Of a stretch of DNA of 64,000 nucleotides, positions 21,746 to 34,845 are shown piece by piece. The stretch lies in contig NC_134576.1 of the NCBI RefSeq assembly GCF_050947875.1, positions 51,252,255 to 51,316,254 on the forward strand. The letters are read 5' to 3'. The stretch's first letter is position 1; each line of letters begins with the position of its first letter. The notes under the pieces were generated by a model. That model made no database searches and was not told the origin of the DNA. It saw only the letters and a list, made by a program, of their open reading frames with translations. Both the position numbers and the translations under genes were made by a program. Source of the stretch: Dermacentor variabilis. Taxonomy: Eukaryota; Arthropoda; Arachnida; Ixodida; Ixodidae.

Positions 21746-23990
21746 CTTGCACATATTTAACTGTTGCTAGTTGCTCCATGCATAACTCTTGTCGATTCTT
21801 TTGAGCTGCGAAGTTTTCACCCTGCCTTGTTTGTAAAGGGTATAAATCACGGTGTGTCTTATCGGAATGATACCAAGGAAGTGCTTCTTTAACAGCTTTA
21901 TTCTTTTCGCCCGAGGGCATCTTAGATATTATTTGCGTTTTTGGAAATGTGTTTAGAAAATAATGTGTTTAGAAAATAGGTAGTTCAGGGCGAAAATTGC
22001 TGATAGCTGCTGCATATGGCATTTTTGTTCCATTTCTTGCTGGAAAGTTCGCGTCCCGTTTGGGAAGTCATCACACCTCGATGCTGCCTGAGCAAACTTA
22101 ACACGCCGAGTGATTTGTTTGTTTCACAACGTAGTCCCTTCTTGCATGTGAGTTTTGTACTCAACTGAATTCTTCCTTATACTAACGCTGCAGACGACTA
22201 AACTGGGCCTTGCCGCCAGCGCTCATCGACTTTGACTGGCGCTGCTCTGCCTTTAAATATATCATGTGGCACCTCTCTCTAGTAATATAAAAAAGTACTG
22301 AAAAGTTAGTCAGTCTTTAGCTTTATACGTTTCCAAGCAGCTCCATTGGGGAACTTAAAATTGCACAAACTGCAGCAGGAACGGTAGTTCATCGGCGTAT
22401 GCAGCAGAATTGCATCGGCGGTACAGCACTAACCCGCGCTTTTATTAACCAGTAAGTTCGGTGACTTCGTTGGCTAGTGTACGCGTTTCCATCAATAAAT
22501 TGGCAATTATTCTTCTTGAGGCGACTTCGACTGCACTCATTCGGCGATGCCACATGTATTCATCGGCAGAAAAATCACAACAGCATATGCAGCGATTGCA
22601 CCGTACGGATTTGTTTGATATAGGTCTGCACTAACGACGGGTGCTTATTATTCAGGTACAGAAGCAGCATTGCGGCAAGGGTAGAATAAAAAAAAACATC
22701 GAGAGATCGCATCACTCAACAAAATTTATCGGCTTAGCTTTATAGTGAACATGAGCTCCAGGTCATGTAAATGGGGTTCATGGCATTTGTCTGCGGGACA
22801 CACCTTGCACGTATGTGGGCCATGTTGTCCCAAACACCGGTAACATCGTGTTCATACCCGCTCGCACAGAGGTCAGCATCTTCCCTACAGCTGTCACAGC
22901 AGAAGCAGCAGCCTGGCACCCGAACAAAGGAGAAATCGCAGCCGCGAACTTCAGCCATCCTTGCTGCAAAGGGTTGTCGTCTGCTACTGCTCCCGCGTGT
23001 ACTGTTGGAAGCGTCCGCTACGTGGCTTTCAGTGGCGCCTCTATAGGCAGTGCACGAGGCGTATAGCGAGTGAGATCCAAACGTAAAGGCGGCTTGATAA
23101 ATATTCTGGCATCATGGTCACTCGACGTTGAGCCATTACGAGCAACTCAACGCATGGACCTCCCCTCAGGTCGGAGAAATAGCCCTTTCCGGCAGTCACT
23201 GTATTCTGGCTGAAATTGGCACAAGTTTACTACACTGCAGAAATTTGTAGCATCAACCATTTTCATCTATGGAAACTGTTACTAAGCCCCCCGCTGTTGG
23301 GCTTAAATTTTTTTGTGGGTTTAGATTTTCTGGCCATTACTCTTAATGAGCGTTCACAGTGAGTTTTCTGTCGCGTTGGTAGGCGGGATCACATTAGTCG
23401 CAAAAGGTGGGCATTCATACAGGAACGCACCAGCAACTCTCCCAAATTTTTTAGAAAGTTTATGGATTTGGACCCGTTCTACGATTTTAGGAATATAAAG
23501 CTTAAATTAAGGAAAATTAAATATAATTCGTGAAAAAGAGATTAAGGTGTTGAAAGATGGCTCGCTATGAGATCCCACAAAAAAAAACGCTTGAAAAAAA
23601 TGTAGTGCTATTTTCGCACCCTTCTTGTGGCAGCCCAAAACGCTGTATACCAGAAAACGACTTAATTGGTTCGCGGAAATGTTCAGACAAGCTTCCGAAG
23701 CAGGCGAAATCAGTATAAGCAAAGTCGCTGCAAATGTCAGTGTGATTTGAAAAGAGTAAGTTGCTTGTCGCTCTTCACTGTGCCAAAGTTGTTGCGGTGC
23801 GTGTGCAATAGGATGTGTGTCTGTGCCCCTGAAGGTGCGGGCTTGAGTCAAGGTTTCGAAGAATGTGGACATGCTCGTTCACGCACGGGCGCTTCCATGA
23901 AGTCCGCGTATGGCGCTTGTGTGAAAATACATTCGGAGAACGTGGGTTTGATTCCGCCCCGCTACCGGAGAGATCTTAATTTTCTGTGCC
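21746..23990. other. no recognisable gene
   Basis: About 2.2 kb. A cysteine-containing minus-strand frame at 22,740-22,958 was considered and rejected. A somewhat GC-richer patch lies at 22,800-23,070. Nothing here has a partner elsewhere in the window. Confidence 0.4.
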
Positions 23991-24690
23991 ATTGAAGAGT
24001 GGCACATACTCAGTGACACATAGTTACCGAAGTTGGCATCAAGTAGGTTCATTGGATAGTGGTACATTCTCAGTGACGTAGGATTGGCACCACATAGCTT
24101 CTTCAAAAATGCACCCATATTGAATGGAACATAGTCACCCAAATGGGTGTCAAGAAGGTTCATTGAAGAGGGGCACATATCAAGTGGAATATATACAGTG
24201 AATTAAGTTGGCGTCAAAGAGGTTTCTTCCAAAGGGACATATATCAAGTGTGACATATGTAGTAACCCAAGTTGCCGCTGAGAGGCTCATTGAAGAGAGG
24301 CTCATACAAAGTGCAACATACGCGGTGACGCAAGTTAGCTTCTCATACGCAGCGACATAAGTTTGCGTCAAGAAGGTTTATTGAAAAGGGGCCCATAGCG
24401 AGTGGAACATAGGCAGTAACCAAAGTTGGCGTTGAAGAGCTTTATAGAAGAGTTGAACATACCAACTGCAACATATGCGCTGACGTTAGCTGGCGTCAGA
24501 GGTTCAATGAAGACAGGGATATACCGAGTGGAACACATGCAGTGACACAAGTTGGTGTCAAAAAGGTTCACTGATGAGGAATCCATGTCAAGTGGAACAT
24601 ACGCAGTGACCCAAGTTAGTGTCAAAGAGGTTCATTGAAGAAGTGCACATATCAACTCCAATATACGCAGTGACCCATGTTGGCGTCGTC
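23990..24690. repeat. 63-bp minisatellite, about 11 degenerate units
   Basis: Tandem units of 60-65 bp built from AAGTTGGCGTCAAAGAGG, TTCATTGAAGAGGGGCACAT, and CAAGTGGAACATACGCAGTG. Drift between neighbouring units is high. The array stops at GTTGGCGTC where the Gypsy remnant begins and resumes at 28,130. Confidence 0.85.
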
Positions 24691-24959
24691 GAAGCTAATG
24701 CGAAGAAGACCCAGCTGCAGCAGCGTTGGGTTTTCAACTGTTCTTTTTATTTTTATAGCACACAGCGCACGCCGTGCGACCGGGAGCAACTACCTCCTCC
24801 TTGACTGGCGCTGCACGCGGAGCGAGTTGTGTTATAGGCCCCGGCCTGAGGCAAGGGGCGCTACAGGGCACACTCTCCGCCTCCCCCCCCACCCTCTATA
24901 GAGCGGAAGGCAGAAAAGCCGCCCAGTGATCATCCTTATATGTGGCCGCCCGGAGTAGT

Positions 24960-26190
24960 GAAGCCGTCGAGGCCAGGTCGAGAGAAGGGGTCGCGGACGG
25001 ATGTGAGCGGCGACATAGGCAGGTTTGAGTCGGTCAGTAGTCAGGACGTCCTCGCGAACGTTAATGTGCAGTGTGAACGTCTTAGGCCTACTATGCAGTA
25101 CGCGGAATGGTCCATGGAAGTCCGTTGTGAGGGGTTAACGCACGTGATCACGCCGAGCGAAGACATGGCTGCAGGAATCCATATCCTGGCATAGGAGGAA
25201 GGTCATGAAACGTAGGAACAATCATAGGAGCAAGGTCATGAAACGTAGTGTGCAGCTCCTGGATGTAGATGGAAGCATCATCAGTCCAATGTAGCGACGA
25301 CGGCGCGAAGAATTCTCCAGGAAGGCGCAGGGGAACGCCGTTGAGGAGTTCAACCGAAGAGTAATCTAGGTCAGGCTTTAGTGCTGATCAGATGCCCAAA
25401 AGGACGACGTGGAGGAGCACGAGCCAACGTTCCCTTCACTGATAAGTGGTGAGGAAAGCCTTGAGTTATCGATGATTGTTATACCCTGCCATTCGCGGAA
25501 TGATGGTAGGTGGTCGTTCGGATGCATCGAACGCCCAGGATGTTGGCAAGCGCGTTGAATAGAGCCGATTGACACTCGTGGCCTCGGTTGAAGGTGACGA
25601 CACAAGGGCATACGAAACGTGACACCCAGCTGATCATGAAATCCATAGAAAATGTCTCTGCTTAGCGTTCGTAATGGGAACTGTCTCTGGCCATTTAGCG
25701 AAGCAGTCCGCACATGTGAGCAGGTAATAGGCCCCACGTGATGACTGGAGGGGCTGTCAATGCCAAAGTGGTTGTGCGAGAACCTCGCATCTGGAGGCTT
25801 AAACAACGAATCGGACGACGGAATGGCGGTGAACTTTGAACGTTGTCATTTAAACGCAGGTTCGCGCCCATCGACGGACGTCTGCATTGATGTTAGGCCA
25901 AATGAAGAGAGATGTGACTAGCTTATGGATCGCACAAATTCCAGGGTGACTCATATGCATTTGATCGAAAATTGTGCTGCAAAAAGCCAGAAGGCAAGAA
26001 GGGTCGTCGAACACCAGTGGATGTCTCGCACGTTATCAACAAGGAAGATAACAGAAGCGGGCACTCAGTGAACGAAAGGGACGTGGATGAAAAATGAAGG
26101 CGATGATGCAGCTCAGGATCGTTGCGGTGGGTGGAGGCTAGCTTCTGCATGTCTACTGGTGTTTGGGCTACCAGGGCATCGATGTGGAAG
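24960..26190 (-). pseudogene. Gypsy integrase remnant
   Basis: Short segments in shifting frames: TCADCFAKWPETVPI (first-Asp neighbourhood of the core), NALANILGVRCIRTTTYHHS (second-Asp to Glu region, with the histidine of the usual HPQ.NG) and, near 25,050-25,180, a tail ending TDRLKPAYV, typical of the C-terminal domain of this lineage. Not functional. Confidence 0.65.
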
Positions 26191-26196
26191 AGTGCA

Positions 26197-26673
26197 TCAG
26201 TGGCAGCATTTTCCTGGCCATGAACGTGAAGGAGATTGATTGTGAACTCGGAGATAAAACACAGTTGGCGGATCTCTCGTACAGTTTTGTTGCTGTGATT
26301 CTGATGGAAGGCGAACGTCAGGGGCGACGTCAGCGTCTGTCACGACGTCAAAGTCCCGGCCCTCCAGAAAGTTGTGAAAAGGTTTAATGGCGAGGTACAC
26401 CAGAAGGAGATCTCGATTGAGTGTGCTGTATTTAGCTTCAGGTGGCTTCAGTTTTTGCGAGAAAAAACCAAGAAGCTGCCAACCAGATCCGTGTTGCTCG
26501 AGAACTTCGCCGGCTGCCATGATCGATGCACCAGTGAAGAGGCGTATTGCGGCATGAGGAACGGTATGTATGAGCATGATGGCGTCCGCCAGCGCCTTCT
26601 CGCCAGTGGCGAAGGCAGCTGCAGCTTCTTCAGTCCTTTTAAGTGGCGCAGCTGGATCTTTTGTGATAGCCAC
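26197..26673 (-). pseudogene. Gypsy RNase H remnant
   Basis: Reads LFTGASIMAAGEVLEQHG, then LLGFFSQKLKPPEAKYST, then NRDLLLVYLAIKPFHNFLEG. These are the first half of a Gypsy RNase H: the D of the normal T-D-A-S is replaced by G, and the E of the normal DRELLA is replaced by D. The later part falls out of frame, so it is catalytically dead. Confidence 0.85.
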
Positions 26674-26689
26674 TAGGTCGGTCAGAAGC

Positions 26690-27630
26690 TTTAGGAAATT
26701 TACCCACTACGGAAGGAAGCCGCGATGAAAGTTCAGTAGGCCCAGAAATTTTGTGTCTTTTACTGAAGTCGGGAATGAAAGGTCTTAAATTGCGTTCAGT
26801 TTGCTGGCGAGAGGATGGATACCTTGTGGCGTAACAAGGTTGCCTAAGAACTCGATTATAGCGACGCCGAAGAAGCACTTGTTCGGAATAATGACGAGAC
26901 CGCAATAATCATGTCGTTGTACAAGGGCGTGCAGGTAAGCTTTATGATCAGGGCCGCATGAGCTTGGGACAAAAATATCATCAAGGTAGGCGAAAACGAA
27001 GTTGAGAGCTCGCGTGACCTCATTGATAGTGCGCTGTGCAGCGTTGTGAAGTCCAAAAGGCATCTTGACATACTCGAAGAGGCCGAAATGGGTGGTAATG
27101 GCCGTGCCCGGAACGTCAGCGAGTTCCACAGAAATTTGAAGATAAACCTTCACTGAGTCAAATTTAGAGAAGACCGTGCTGCCAGCCAAATTTCACGTGA
27201 AGTATTGTATGTGAGGAAGTGGATTGCAGTTTGGTAAAGTGTGGGCGTTATGAGAGCGGTAACCCCCACTGGTCTCCAGCTGCCAGGATCTTTTCTTTGG
27301 CACCATGTTGAGTGGTGATGCCCAGTTACTTGAGAAAGGTCGCACAATTCCGATCTCAAACATGTGTTTAAACTCGCGGCGAGCGATGGCGAGGTGGTCT
27401 CCAGACAGTAGGCGGGGCCGAGTAAAGACAAGTGGTGTCGATGGGGTGAGTGATCGAGTGCTTAACCAGAGGCTCTCTGGTATGCGGCTTTGTAAGAATG
27501 GGGAAATCAGCGAGGTGTTTTGCGTACGGAGAAGCGGGTGCGAGAGCTCGAAGCCTCGTCGGCGTGATGGTGCAGAGTACACCGTTGGAGAGGCGTGTGC
27601 TAAGATCGAGGACGCGATGAGCATGTCTAC
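26690..27630 (-). pseudogene. Gypsy reverse transcriptase remnant
   Basis: Clear motifs: FSKFDSVKVYLQI (first catalytic Asp region), FEYVKMPFGLHNAAQ, and FAYLDDIFVPS, the catalytic YxDD box. The connection motif FLGNLVTPQGIHPLASK follows. Upstream, a plausible N-terminal part carries frameshifts. The core from 27,189 to 26,785 is one open frame. Confidence 0.9.
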
Positions 27631-27699
27631 CGCAAGGTTGAAGAAACTGAGGAAGTCAGGGTCGAGAACAGCTTGCGAGACATCAGCAAGAATGAAAAT

Positions 27700-28120
27700 C
27701 TAGCGAAACGTGCGGCGCAGGCCGTACGTGTGGACGGCAGAGTTGTTTACCGCCCCGAGCGGGCAGGTCTGTTCGTTGTGACGGCGATTTGCACAAGAGG
27801 CCGGTATAACGCTAACCTGCTACTGAATCGCCAAGCAAACGAGCGGCACTGGTCTTTTCAGAAACGTAGAATGGGCGGCATGTCCTTTGACCACTACCAC
27901 TTGCCGCCGTCAGTGGCCGGTTCCAGCATTTCCCGACCAGGAACACGGACAGGTGCAGGGGTTCCGAATGTGCGGTGGTACCGGCACACAACCGAAGACA
28001 AGCCGTAGCGTCGTTCATCGGATGTTTGAATCTCTGGAGAGCACGGGGGTGCCGGAGAGCGACTGCGGGACCGGAGCCTCGACGAAGATCTGAGTGAGAA
28101 GGGCGCGAGTTGATCGACGC
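27700..28120 (-). pseudogene. Gypsy gag end and protease remnant
   Basis: Fragments RYHRTFGTPAP (the zinc-knuckle neighbourhood of tick Gypsy gag) and RPFYVSEKTSAARLLGDS (protease start, with the catalytic D-S/T-G reduced to DSVAG). Frame changes separate the two. Confidence 0.6.
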
Positions 28121-28129
28121 AAGGGCGTC

Positions 28130-28400
28130 CAGTGGAATATATCAAGTGCAACATACGCACTGGCCCAAGTTGGCGTCAAAGAAGTTCATTGGAGAGGGAC
28201 GAATACCCAGTGACACATGTGCAGTAGCAGAAATTTATGCCAGGAGGTCCATTGGATAGCGGCGCATCCCCAGTGGCGCATGCACAGTGACAATCATCAA
28301 TGAGGCACTTTAAGAGGAACGCATGAGAAGGCGAAAATGCACTGTAAGTAAAGATGGCGTGAAGCCAGCTAGCTGATGAGTTGCACATGTGCAGTGTCAC
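28130..28400. repeat. 63-bp minisatellite, right part
   Basis: Four degenerate units resuming with CAGTGGAATATATCAAGTG on the far side of the Gypsy remnant. Confidence 0.75.
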
Positions 28401-28940
28401 ATTCCCAGTCTAAATTTTTACAAATTTACATAAATTACAAATTACAAATTAATACCTTACAAATTTACAAATTATTACCTTTTTACTAAGATTGTGCACC
28501 GCAGTTCTATAAGCTGCAACCATTAGACCATCGAAAGTGGACAAATTGGGTATTTGAATTTATATTTTACATGAATTTTTTTACATGTTCCGCAAAAATT
28601 CTACTCTAATAATAGTGATTCATTCAAGAACTATGCGTGAAGTCTCAATATTCTTCGCTTCAGATATATCATTAGGTACAATTTAAAGAATTGTGCTCTG
28701 GGCTTTCATTGCCGAGTTACGTCATAGTTCTGTTTGCTGAAAATATGAAATTTTCGTCAATCTAAATAAAAAAATTCGAAAGAATTACTAGATTTCCAAA
28801 TTGTTCTTTTAAGTTCAACAAAACTTCAACAAATTTCATGCACCGGTTGCCGAGAAAAACGATTTCTCTTTCACACAATTTGAATAAGGGCCTCCGAGCT
28901 AAAGCTTCCTCTTATAATCTGAAGGGTGTATCAAGGCTGA
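28401..28940. other. A+T-rich, no gene
   Basis: Starts with a short ACAAATT-rich run (28,395-28,480). Nothing else is recognised before the tetranucleotide array. Confidence 0.5.
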
Positions 28941-28945
28941 CACAG

Positions 28946-28953
28946 ACACCGAC

Positions 28954-29002
<49 letters not shown>

Positions 29003-29037
29003 GACTGACTGACTGACTGACTGACTGACTGACTGAC

Positions 29038-29082
<45 letters not shown>

Positions 29083-32000
29083 GACTGACTGACTGACTGA
29101 CTGACTGACTGACTGACTGACTGACTGACTGACTGACTGACTGACTGACTGACTGACTGACTGACTGACTGACTGACTGACTGACTGACTGACTGACTGA
29201 CTGACTGACTGACTGACTGACTGACTGACTGACTGACTGACTGACTGACTGACTGACTGACTGACTGACTGACTGACTGACTGACTGACTGACTGACTGA
29301 CTGACTGACTGACTGACTGACTGACTGACTGACTGACTGACTGACTGACTGACTGACTGACTGACTGACTGACTGACTGACTGACTGACTGACTGACTGA
29401 CTGACTGACTGACTGACTGACTGACTGACTGACTGACTGACTGACTGACTGACTGACTGACTGACTGACTGACTGACTGACTGACTGACTGACTGACTGA
29501 CTGACTGACTGACTGACTGACTGACTGACTGACTGACTGACTGACTGACTGACTGACTGACTGACTGACTGACTGACTGACTGACTGACTGACTGACTGA
29601 CTGACTGACTGACTGACTGACTGACTGACTGACTGACTGACTGACTGACTGACTGACTGACTGACTGACTGACTGACTGACTGACTGACTGACTGACTGA
29701 CTGACTGACTGACTGACTGACTGACTGACTGACTGACTGACTGACTGACTGACTGACTGACTGACTGACTGACTGACTGACTGACTGACTGACTGACTGA
29801 CTGACTGACTGACTGACTGACTGACTGACTGACTGACTGACTGACTGACTGACTGACTGACTGACTGACTGACTGACTGACTGACTGACTGACTGACTGA
29901 CTGACTGACTGACTGACTGACTGACTGACTGACTGACTGACTGACTGACTGACTGACTGACTGACTGACTGACTGACTGACTGACTGACTGACTGACTGA
30001 CTGACTGACTGACTGACTGACTGACTGACTGACTGACTGACTGACTGACTGACTGACTGACTGACTGACTGACTGACTGACTGACTGACTGACTGACTGA
30101 CTGACTGACTGACTGACTGACTGACTGACTGACTGACTGACTGACTGACTGACTGACTGACTGACTGACTGACTGACTGACTGACTGACTGACTGACTGA
30201 CTGACTGACTGACTGACTGACTGACTGACTGACTGACTGACTGACTGACTGACTGACTGACTGACTGACTGACTGACTGACTGACTGACTGACTGACTGA
30301 CTGACTGACTGACTGACTGACTGACTGACTGACTGACTGACTGACTGACTGACTGACTGACTGACTGACTGACTGACTGACTGACTGACTGACTGACTGA
30401 CTGACTGACTGACTGACTGACTGACTGACTGACTGACTGACTGACTGACTGACTGACTGACTGACTGACTGACTGACTGACTGACTGACTGACTGACTGA
30501 CTGACTGACTGACTGACTGACTGACTGACTGACTGACTGACTGACTGACTGACTGACTGACTGACTGACTGACTGACTGACTGACTGACTGACTGACTGA
30601 CTGACTGACTGACTGACTGACTGACTGACTGACTGACTGACTGACTGACTGACTGACTGACTGACTGACTGACTGACTGACTGACTGACTGACTGACTGA
30701 CTGACTGACTGACTGACTGACTGACTGACTGACTGACTGACTGACTGACTGACTGACTGACTGACTGACTGACTGACTGACTGACTGACTGACTGACTGA
30801 CTGACTGACTGACTGACTGACTGACTGACTGACTGACTGACTGACTGACTGACTGACTGACTGACTGACTGACTGACTGACTGACTGACTGACTGACTGA
30901 CTGACTGACTGACTGACTGACTGACTGACTGACTGACTGACTGACTGACTGACTGACTGACTGACTGACTGACTGACTGACTGACTGACTGACTGACTGA
31001 CTGACTGACTGACTGACTGACTGACTGACTGACTGACTGACTGACTGACTGACTGACTGACTGACTGACTGACTGACTGACTGACTGACTGACTGACTGA
31101 CTGACTGACTGACTGACTGACTGACTGACTGACTGACTGACTGACTGACTGACTGACTGACTGACTGACTGACTGACTGACTGACTGACTGACTGACTGA
31201 CTGACTGACTGACTGACTGACTGACTGACTGACTGACTGACTGACTGACTGACTGACTGACTGACTGACTGACTGACTGACTGACTGACTGACTGACTGA
31301 CTGACTGACTGACTGACTGACTGACTGACTGACTGACTGACTGACTGACTGACTGACTGACTGACTGACTGACTGACTGACTGACTGACTGACTGACTGA
31401 CTGACTGACTGACTGACTGACTGACTGACTGACTGACTGACTGACTGACTGACTGACTGACTGACTGACTGACTGACTGACTGACTGACTGACTGACTGA
31501 CTGACTGACTGACTGACTGACTGACTGACTGACTGACTGACTGACTGACTGACTGACTGACTGACTGACTGACTGACTGACTGACTGACTGACTGACTGA
31601 CTGACTGACTGACTGACTGACTGACTGACTGACTGACTGACTGACTGACTGACTGACTGACTGACTGACTGACTGACTGACTGACTGACTGACTGACTGA
31701 CTGACTGACTGACTGACTGACTGACTGACTGACTGACTGACTGACTGACTGACTGACTGACTGACTGACTGACTGACTGACTGACTGACTGACTGACTGA
31801 CTGACTGACTGACTGACTGACTGACTGACTGACTGACTGACTGACTGACTGACTGACTGACTGACTGACTGACTGACTGACTGACTGACTGACTGACTGA
31901 CTGACTGACTGACTGACTGACTGACTGACTGACTGACTGACTGACTGACTGACTGACTGACTGACTGACTGACTGACTGACTGACTGACTGACTGACTGA

Positions 32001-33225
32001 CTGACTGACTGACTGACTGACTGACTGACTGACTGACTGACTGACTGACTGACTGACTGACTGACTGACTGACTGACTGACTGACTGACTGACTGACTGA
32101 CTGACTGACTGACTGACTGACTGACTGACTGACTGACTGACTGACTGACTGACTGACTGACTGACTGACTGACTGACTGACTGACTGACTGACTGACTGA
32201 CTGACTGACTGACTGACTGACTGACTGACTGACTGACTGACTGACTGACTGACTGACTGACTGACTGACTGACTGACTGACTGACTGACTGACTGACTGA
32301 CTGACTGACTGACTGACTGACTGACTGACTGACTGACTGACTGACTGACTGACTGACTGACTGACTGACTGACTGACTGACTGACTGACTGACTGACTGA
32401 CTGACTGACTGACTGACTGACTGACTGACTGACTGACTGACTGACTGACTGACTGACTGACTGACTGACTGACTGACTGACTGACTGACTGACTGACTGA
32501 CTGACTGACTGACTGACTGACTGACTGACTGACTGACTGACTGACTGACTGACTGACTGACTGACTGACTGACTGACTGACTGACTGACTGACTGACTGA
32601 CTGACTGACTGACTGACTGACTGACTGACTGACTGACTGACTGACTGACTGACTGACTGACTGACTGACTGACTGACTGACTGACTGACTGACTGACTGA
32701 CTGACTGACTGACTGACTGACTGACTGACTGACTGACTGACTGACTGACTGACTGACTGACTGACTGACTGACTGACTGACTGACTGACTGACTGACTGA
32801 CTGACTGACTGACTGACTGACTGACTGACTGACTGACTGACTGACTGACTGACTGACTGACTGACTGACTGACTGACTGACTGACTGACTGACTGACTGA
32901 CTGACTGACTGACTGACTGACTGACTGACTGACTGACTGACTGACTGACTGACTGACTGACTGACTGACTGACTGACTGACTGACTGACTGACTGACTGA
33001 CTGACTGACTGACTGACTGACTGACTGACTGACTGACTGACTGACTGACTGACTGACTGACTGACTGACTGACTGACTGACTGACTGACTGACTGACTGA
33101 CTGACTGACTGACTGACTGACTGACTGACTGACTGACTGACTGACTGACTCACTCACTCACTCTGTCTCTGTCAGTCTGTCGGTCACCGACAGACAGACT
33201 GACCGACAGACAGACAGACAGATTT
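28946..33225. repeat. giant (GACT)n tetranucleotide array with (GACA)n borders
   Basis: Order from left to right: (GACA)n to 29,000; GA plus about nine GACT units; (GACA)n at about 29,037-29,080; then GACT from 29,083 to 33,150 without a visible interruption (4,068 bp, about 1,017 units); then CTCA units; then a foldback of TCTG/CAGA units; then (GACA)n again to 33,221. The minus strand (TCAG)n has no stop in any frame, which creates spurious open frames of about 1,400 codons. Confidence 0.97.
33171..33203. repeat. foldback at the right border of the tetranucleotide array
   Basis: GTCAGTCTGTCGGT (33,171-33,184) faces ACCGACAGACAGACTGAC (33,186-33,203), which is complementary apart from one extra GACA unit. 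The repeat changes strand here. Confidence 0.75.
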
Positions 33226-33934
33226 TGCGCTTTGTTACAAATATCATATAGTACATAACGGAAGTAGATTCACAAGGTCATGTGTGGCATTGCAGCATCT
33301 AGATGCATGGCTGTGTTGCTAGCTTGCGAAAGTAGCGTCCATTATATGCGGAAATAATAAAAAAACGCAATATTCGCACCATTATCATGCATGTAATCGT
33401 GAAACGACAACCTTGTTGCGAACCGCTAAGTTTTTTACTGTTTTCGCGAAAAAGAAAAAAAAACTCGTGTGAAGCCACACGCGACCCTTTCACTGCACTG
33501 TAACTCGTGGTGCAATATGCATTAACCAATCACACATGTATTTGACAGGATAATATAGTTGTGCTGCGCACAAGCAGTGAAGCAGTTACAGTAACTGCGA
33601 TACATTAACTTCACAGGAATGCAGGCATTTTTACAAACAGTGCAATAATAGCATGAAGGTCGGTTGCACAGCAGCAGTGTCAAACAAATAGGCAGTGTGC
33701 AAGCAGAACACTAATAAGAAGCACCATGGATGTACCGGAGCAGGAACTGCGTCGTTCGCTCCGTTCTGGTGTATAGTAGAAATGTTCCGTCCGTTTCACC
33801 CAAAATTGTGGCATTGGAAGACAATGTATAATAAATTGACTGCAGTCAACGCGTTTTATTACCTAACTATCGGCCCAAATCGTCCGGAGCCAAGCGCCGC
33901 TGTGTACATTTGAGTGGGCGCCGCCTACTGGTCA
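33226..33934. other. no recognisable gene
   Basis: About 700 bp with an A-run near 33,450 and no motif or partner elsewhere in the window. Confidence 0.4.
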
Positions 33935-34845
33935 TCCACACTAACGCGCCGACGGTGCTGCCACCTATAGCCCGATCTGGCGTGCAATTAGCTGGCAGTA
34001 TTCCTGCTTGGTCTACATATAAAATTAACATCGTATACTGCTTATAGCGGACTTCTTCGGAGCAAGCTTAGTACAATGATCAGTTCATAATTTGAAATTG
34101 ATTCGCAGAACTATGAATGTTAAGCTTATGTATACATATCGAAGTGTATAGGCAATCAATCGCAAATAATACGTCCAACCTAATGTAAAGATTACGAAAA
34201 CAGTGATAAACGGATGGGAGAAACCGGCTCCAGGCAATATCGCTTGAGTCAGACATTTGCTCAAAAAAAAACTTAGAAGCAATACACGTCATTGCTATTT
34301 CTCTCGATGTTGGTAATAACGCGATATAGTATTGTCCATGCATGGAATTATTCCCTGACATTTTCTGTGCGCATGCTTATATCAATTTGAGATTTTCGCC
34401 GACCAGAATAAAAATAAATGTTGAATAAAAGTTGCCACATCACACGGCATCTGCGTCACATAGAAGAAAGGAAGGTTTGGTGGGTTTGGATGAGTGCGTG
34501 ACTGACGTATCAGTCGATGTGTGGAGGACGACATACAAGAAGACCGGACGGGCACTGATTTGAAACGGACATTTATGTCACGGCAATCACTTTCCGACAC
34601 CCACCATTAGAGCAAAGAATGCAGAACTAGCCACAGCGCGTTTGCCCTCGAAGCATTGCGGGGCCAAAACAGACCTCCAAAACATCGCTGCAGTGAGCAG
34701 GGAGCCAGTGGTTCTTTCTCGATCCTATTGAGAACAACCTTTACAAAAACAATTTAATGATAATGATTTTGGTTTTAGCATGGCTAACATGGGTTGCACT
34801 AATCTGTATAGTCCTAATTAACCGATTAGTGCACACAAGCTGCCA
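33935..34845. repeat. duplicated block of about 0.91 kb, copy 2
   Basis: Partner of 4,285-5,220. Unlike copy 1 it is not preceded by the minisatellite, so the boundary of the duplicated block lies at or just inside ACTAACGCG. Confidence 0.7.

Larger units (their letters stand above)
24690..28128 (-). mobile_element. Ty3/Gypsy retrotransposon remnant embedded in the minisatellite
   Basis: On the minus strand the order gag end, protease, reverse transcriptase, RNase H, integrase and integrase tail is preserved, with many stops and frameshifts. No LTRs are recognisable at either border. The remnant begins inside gag at the right and ends after the integrase tail at the left. Both flanks are the same minisatellite. 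Confidence 0.85.

Noticed and set aside
22740..22958. Cysteine-rich minus-strand frame (CCFCCDSCREDADLC), possibly a gag zinc knuckle
   Set aside because: The spacing does not fit CX2CX4HX4C, and no gag or pol sequence lies nearby.
23990..24690. Possible CRISPR array
   Set aside because: Units are contiguous and degenerate, without constant repeats separated by unique spacers. The sequence is eukaryotic and this is a minisatellite.
28912..33157. Two minus-strand open frames of about 1,400 codons made of SVSQ repeats
   Set aside because: (TCAG)n has no stop in any of its three frames, so long frames are inevitable. No conserved start, no other codons except at the repeat borders, no gene context.
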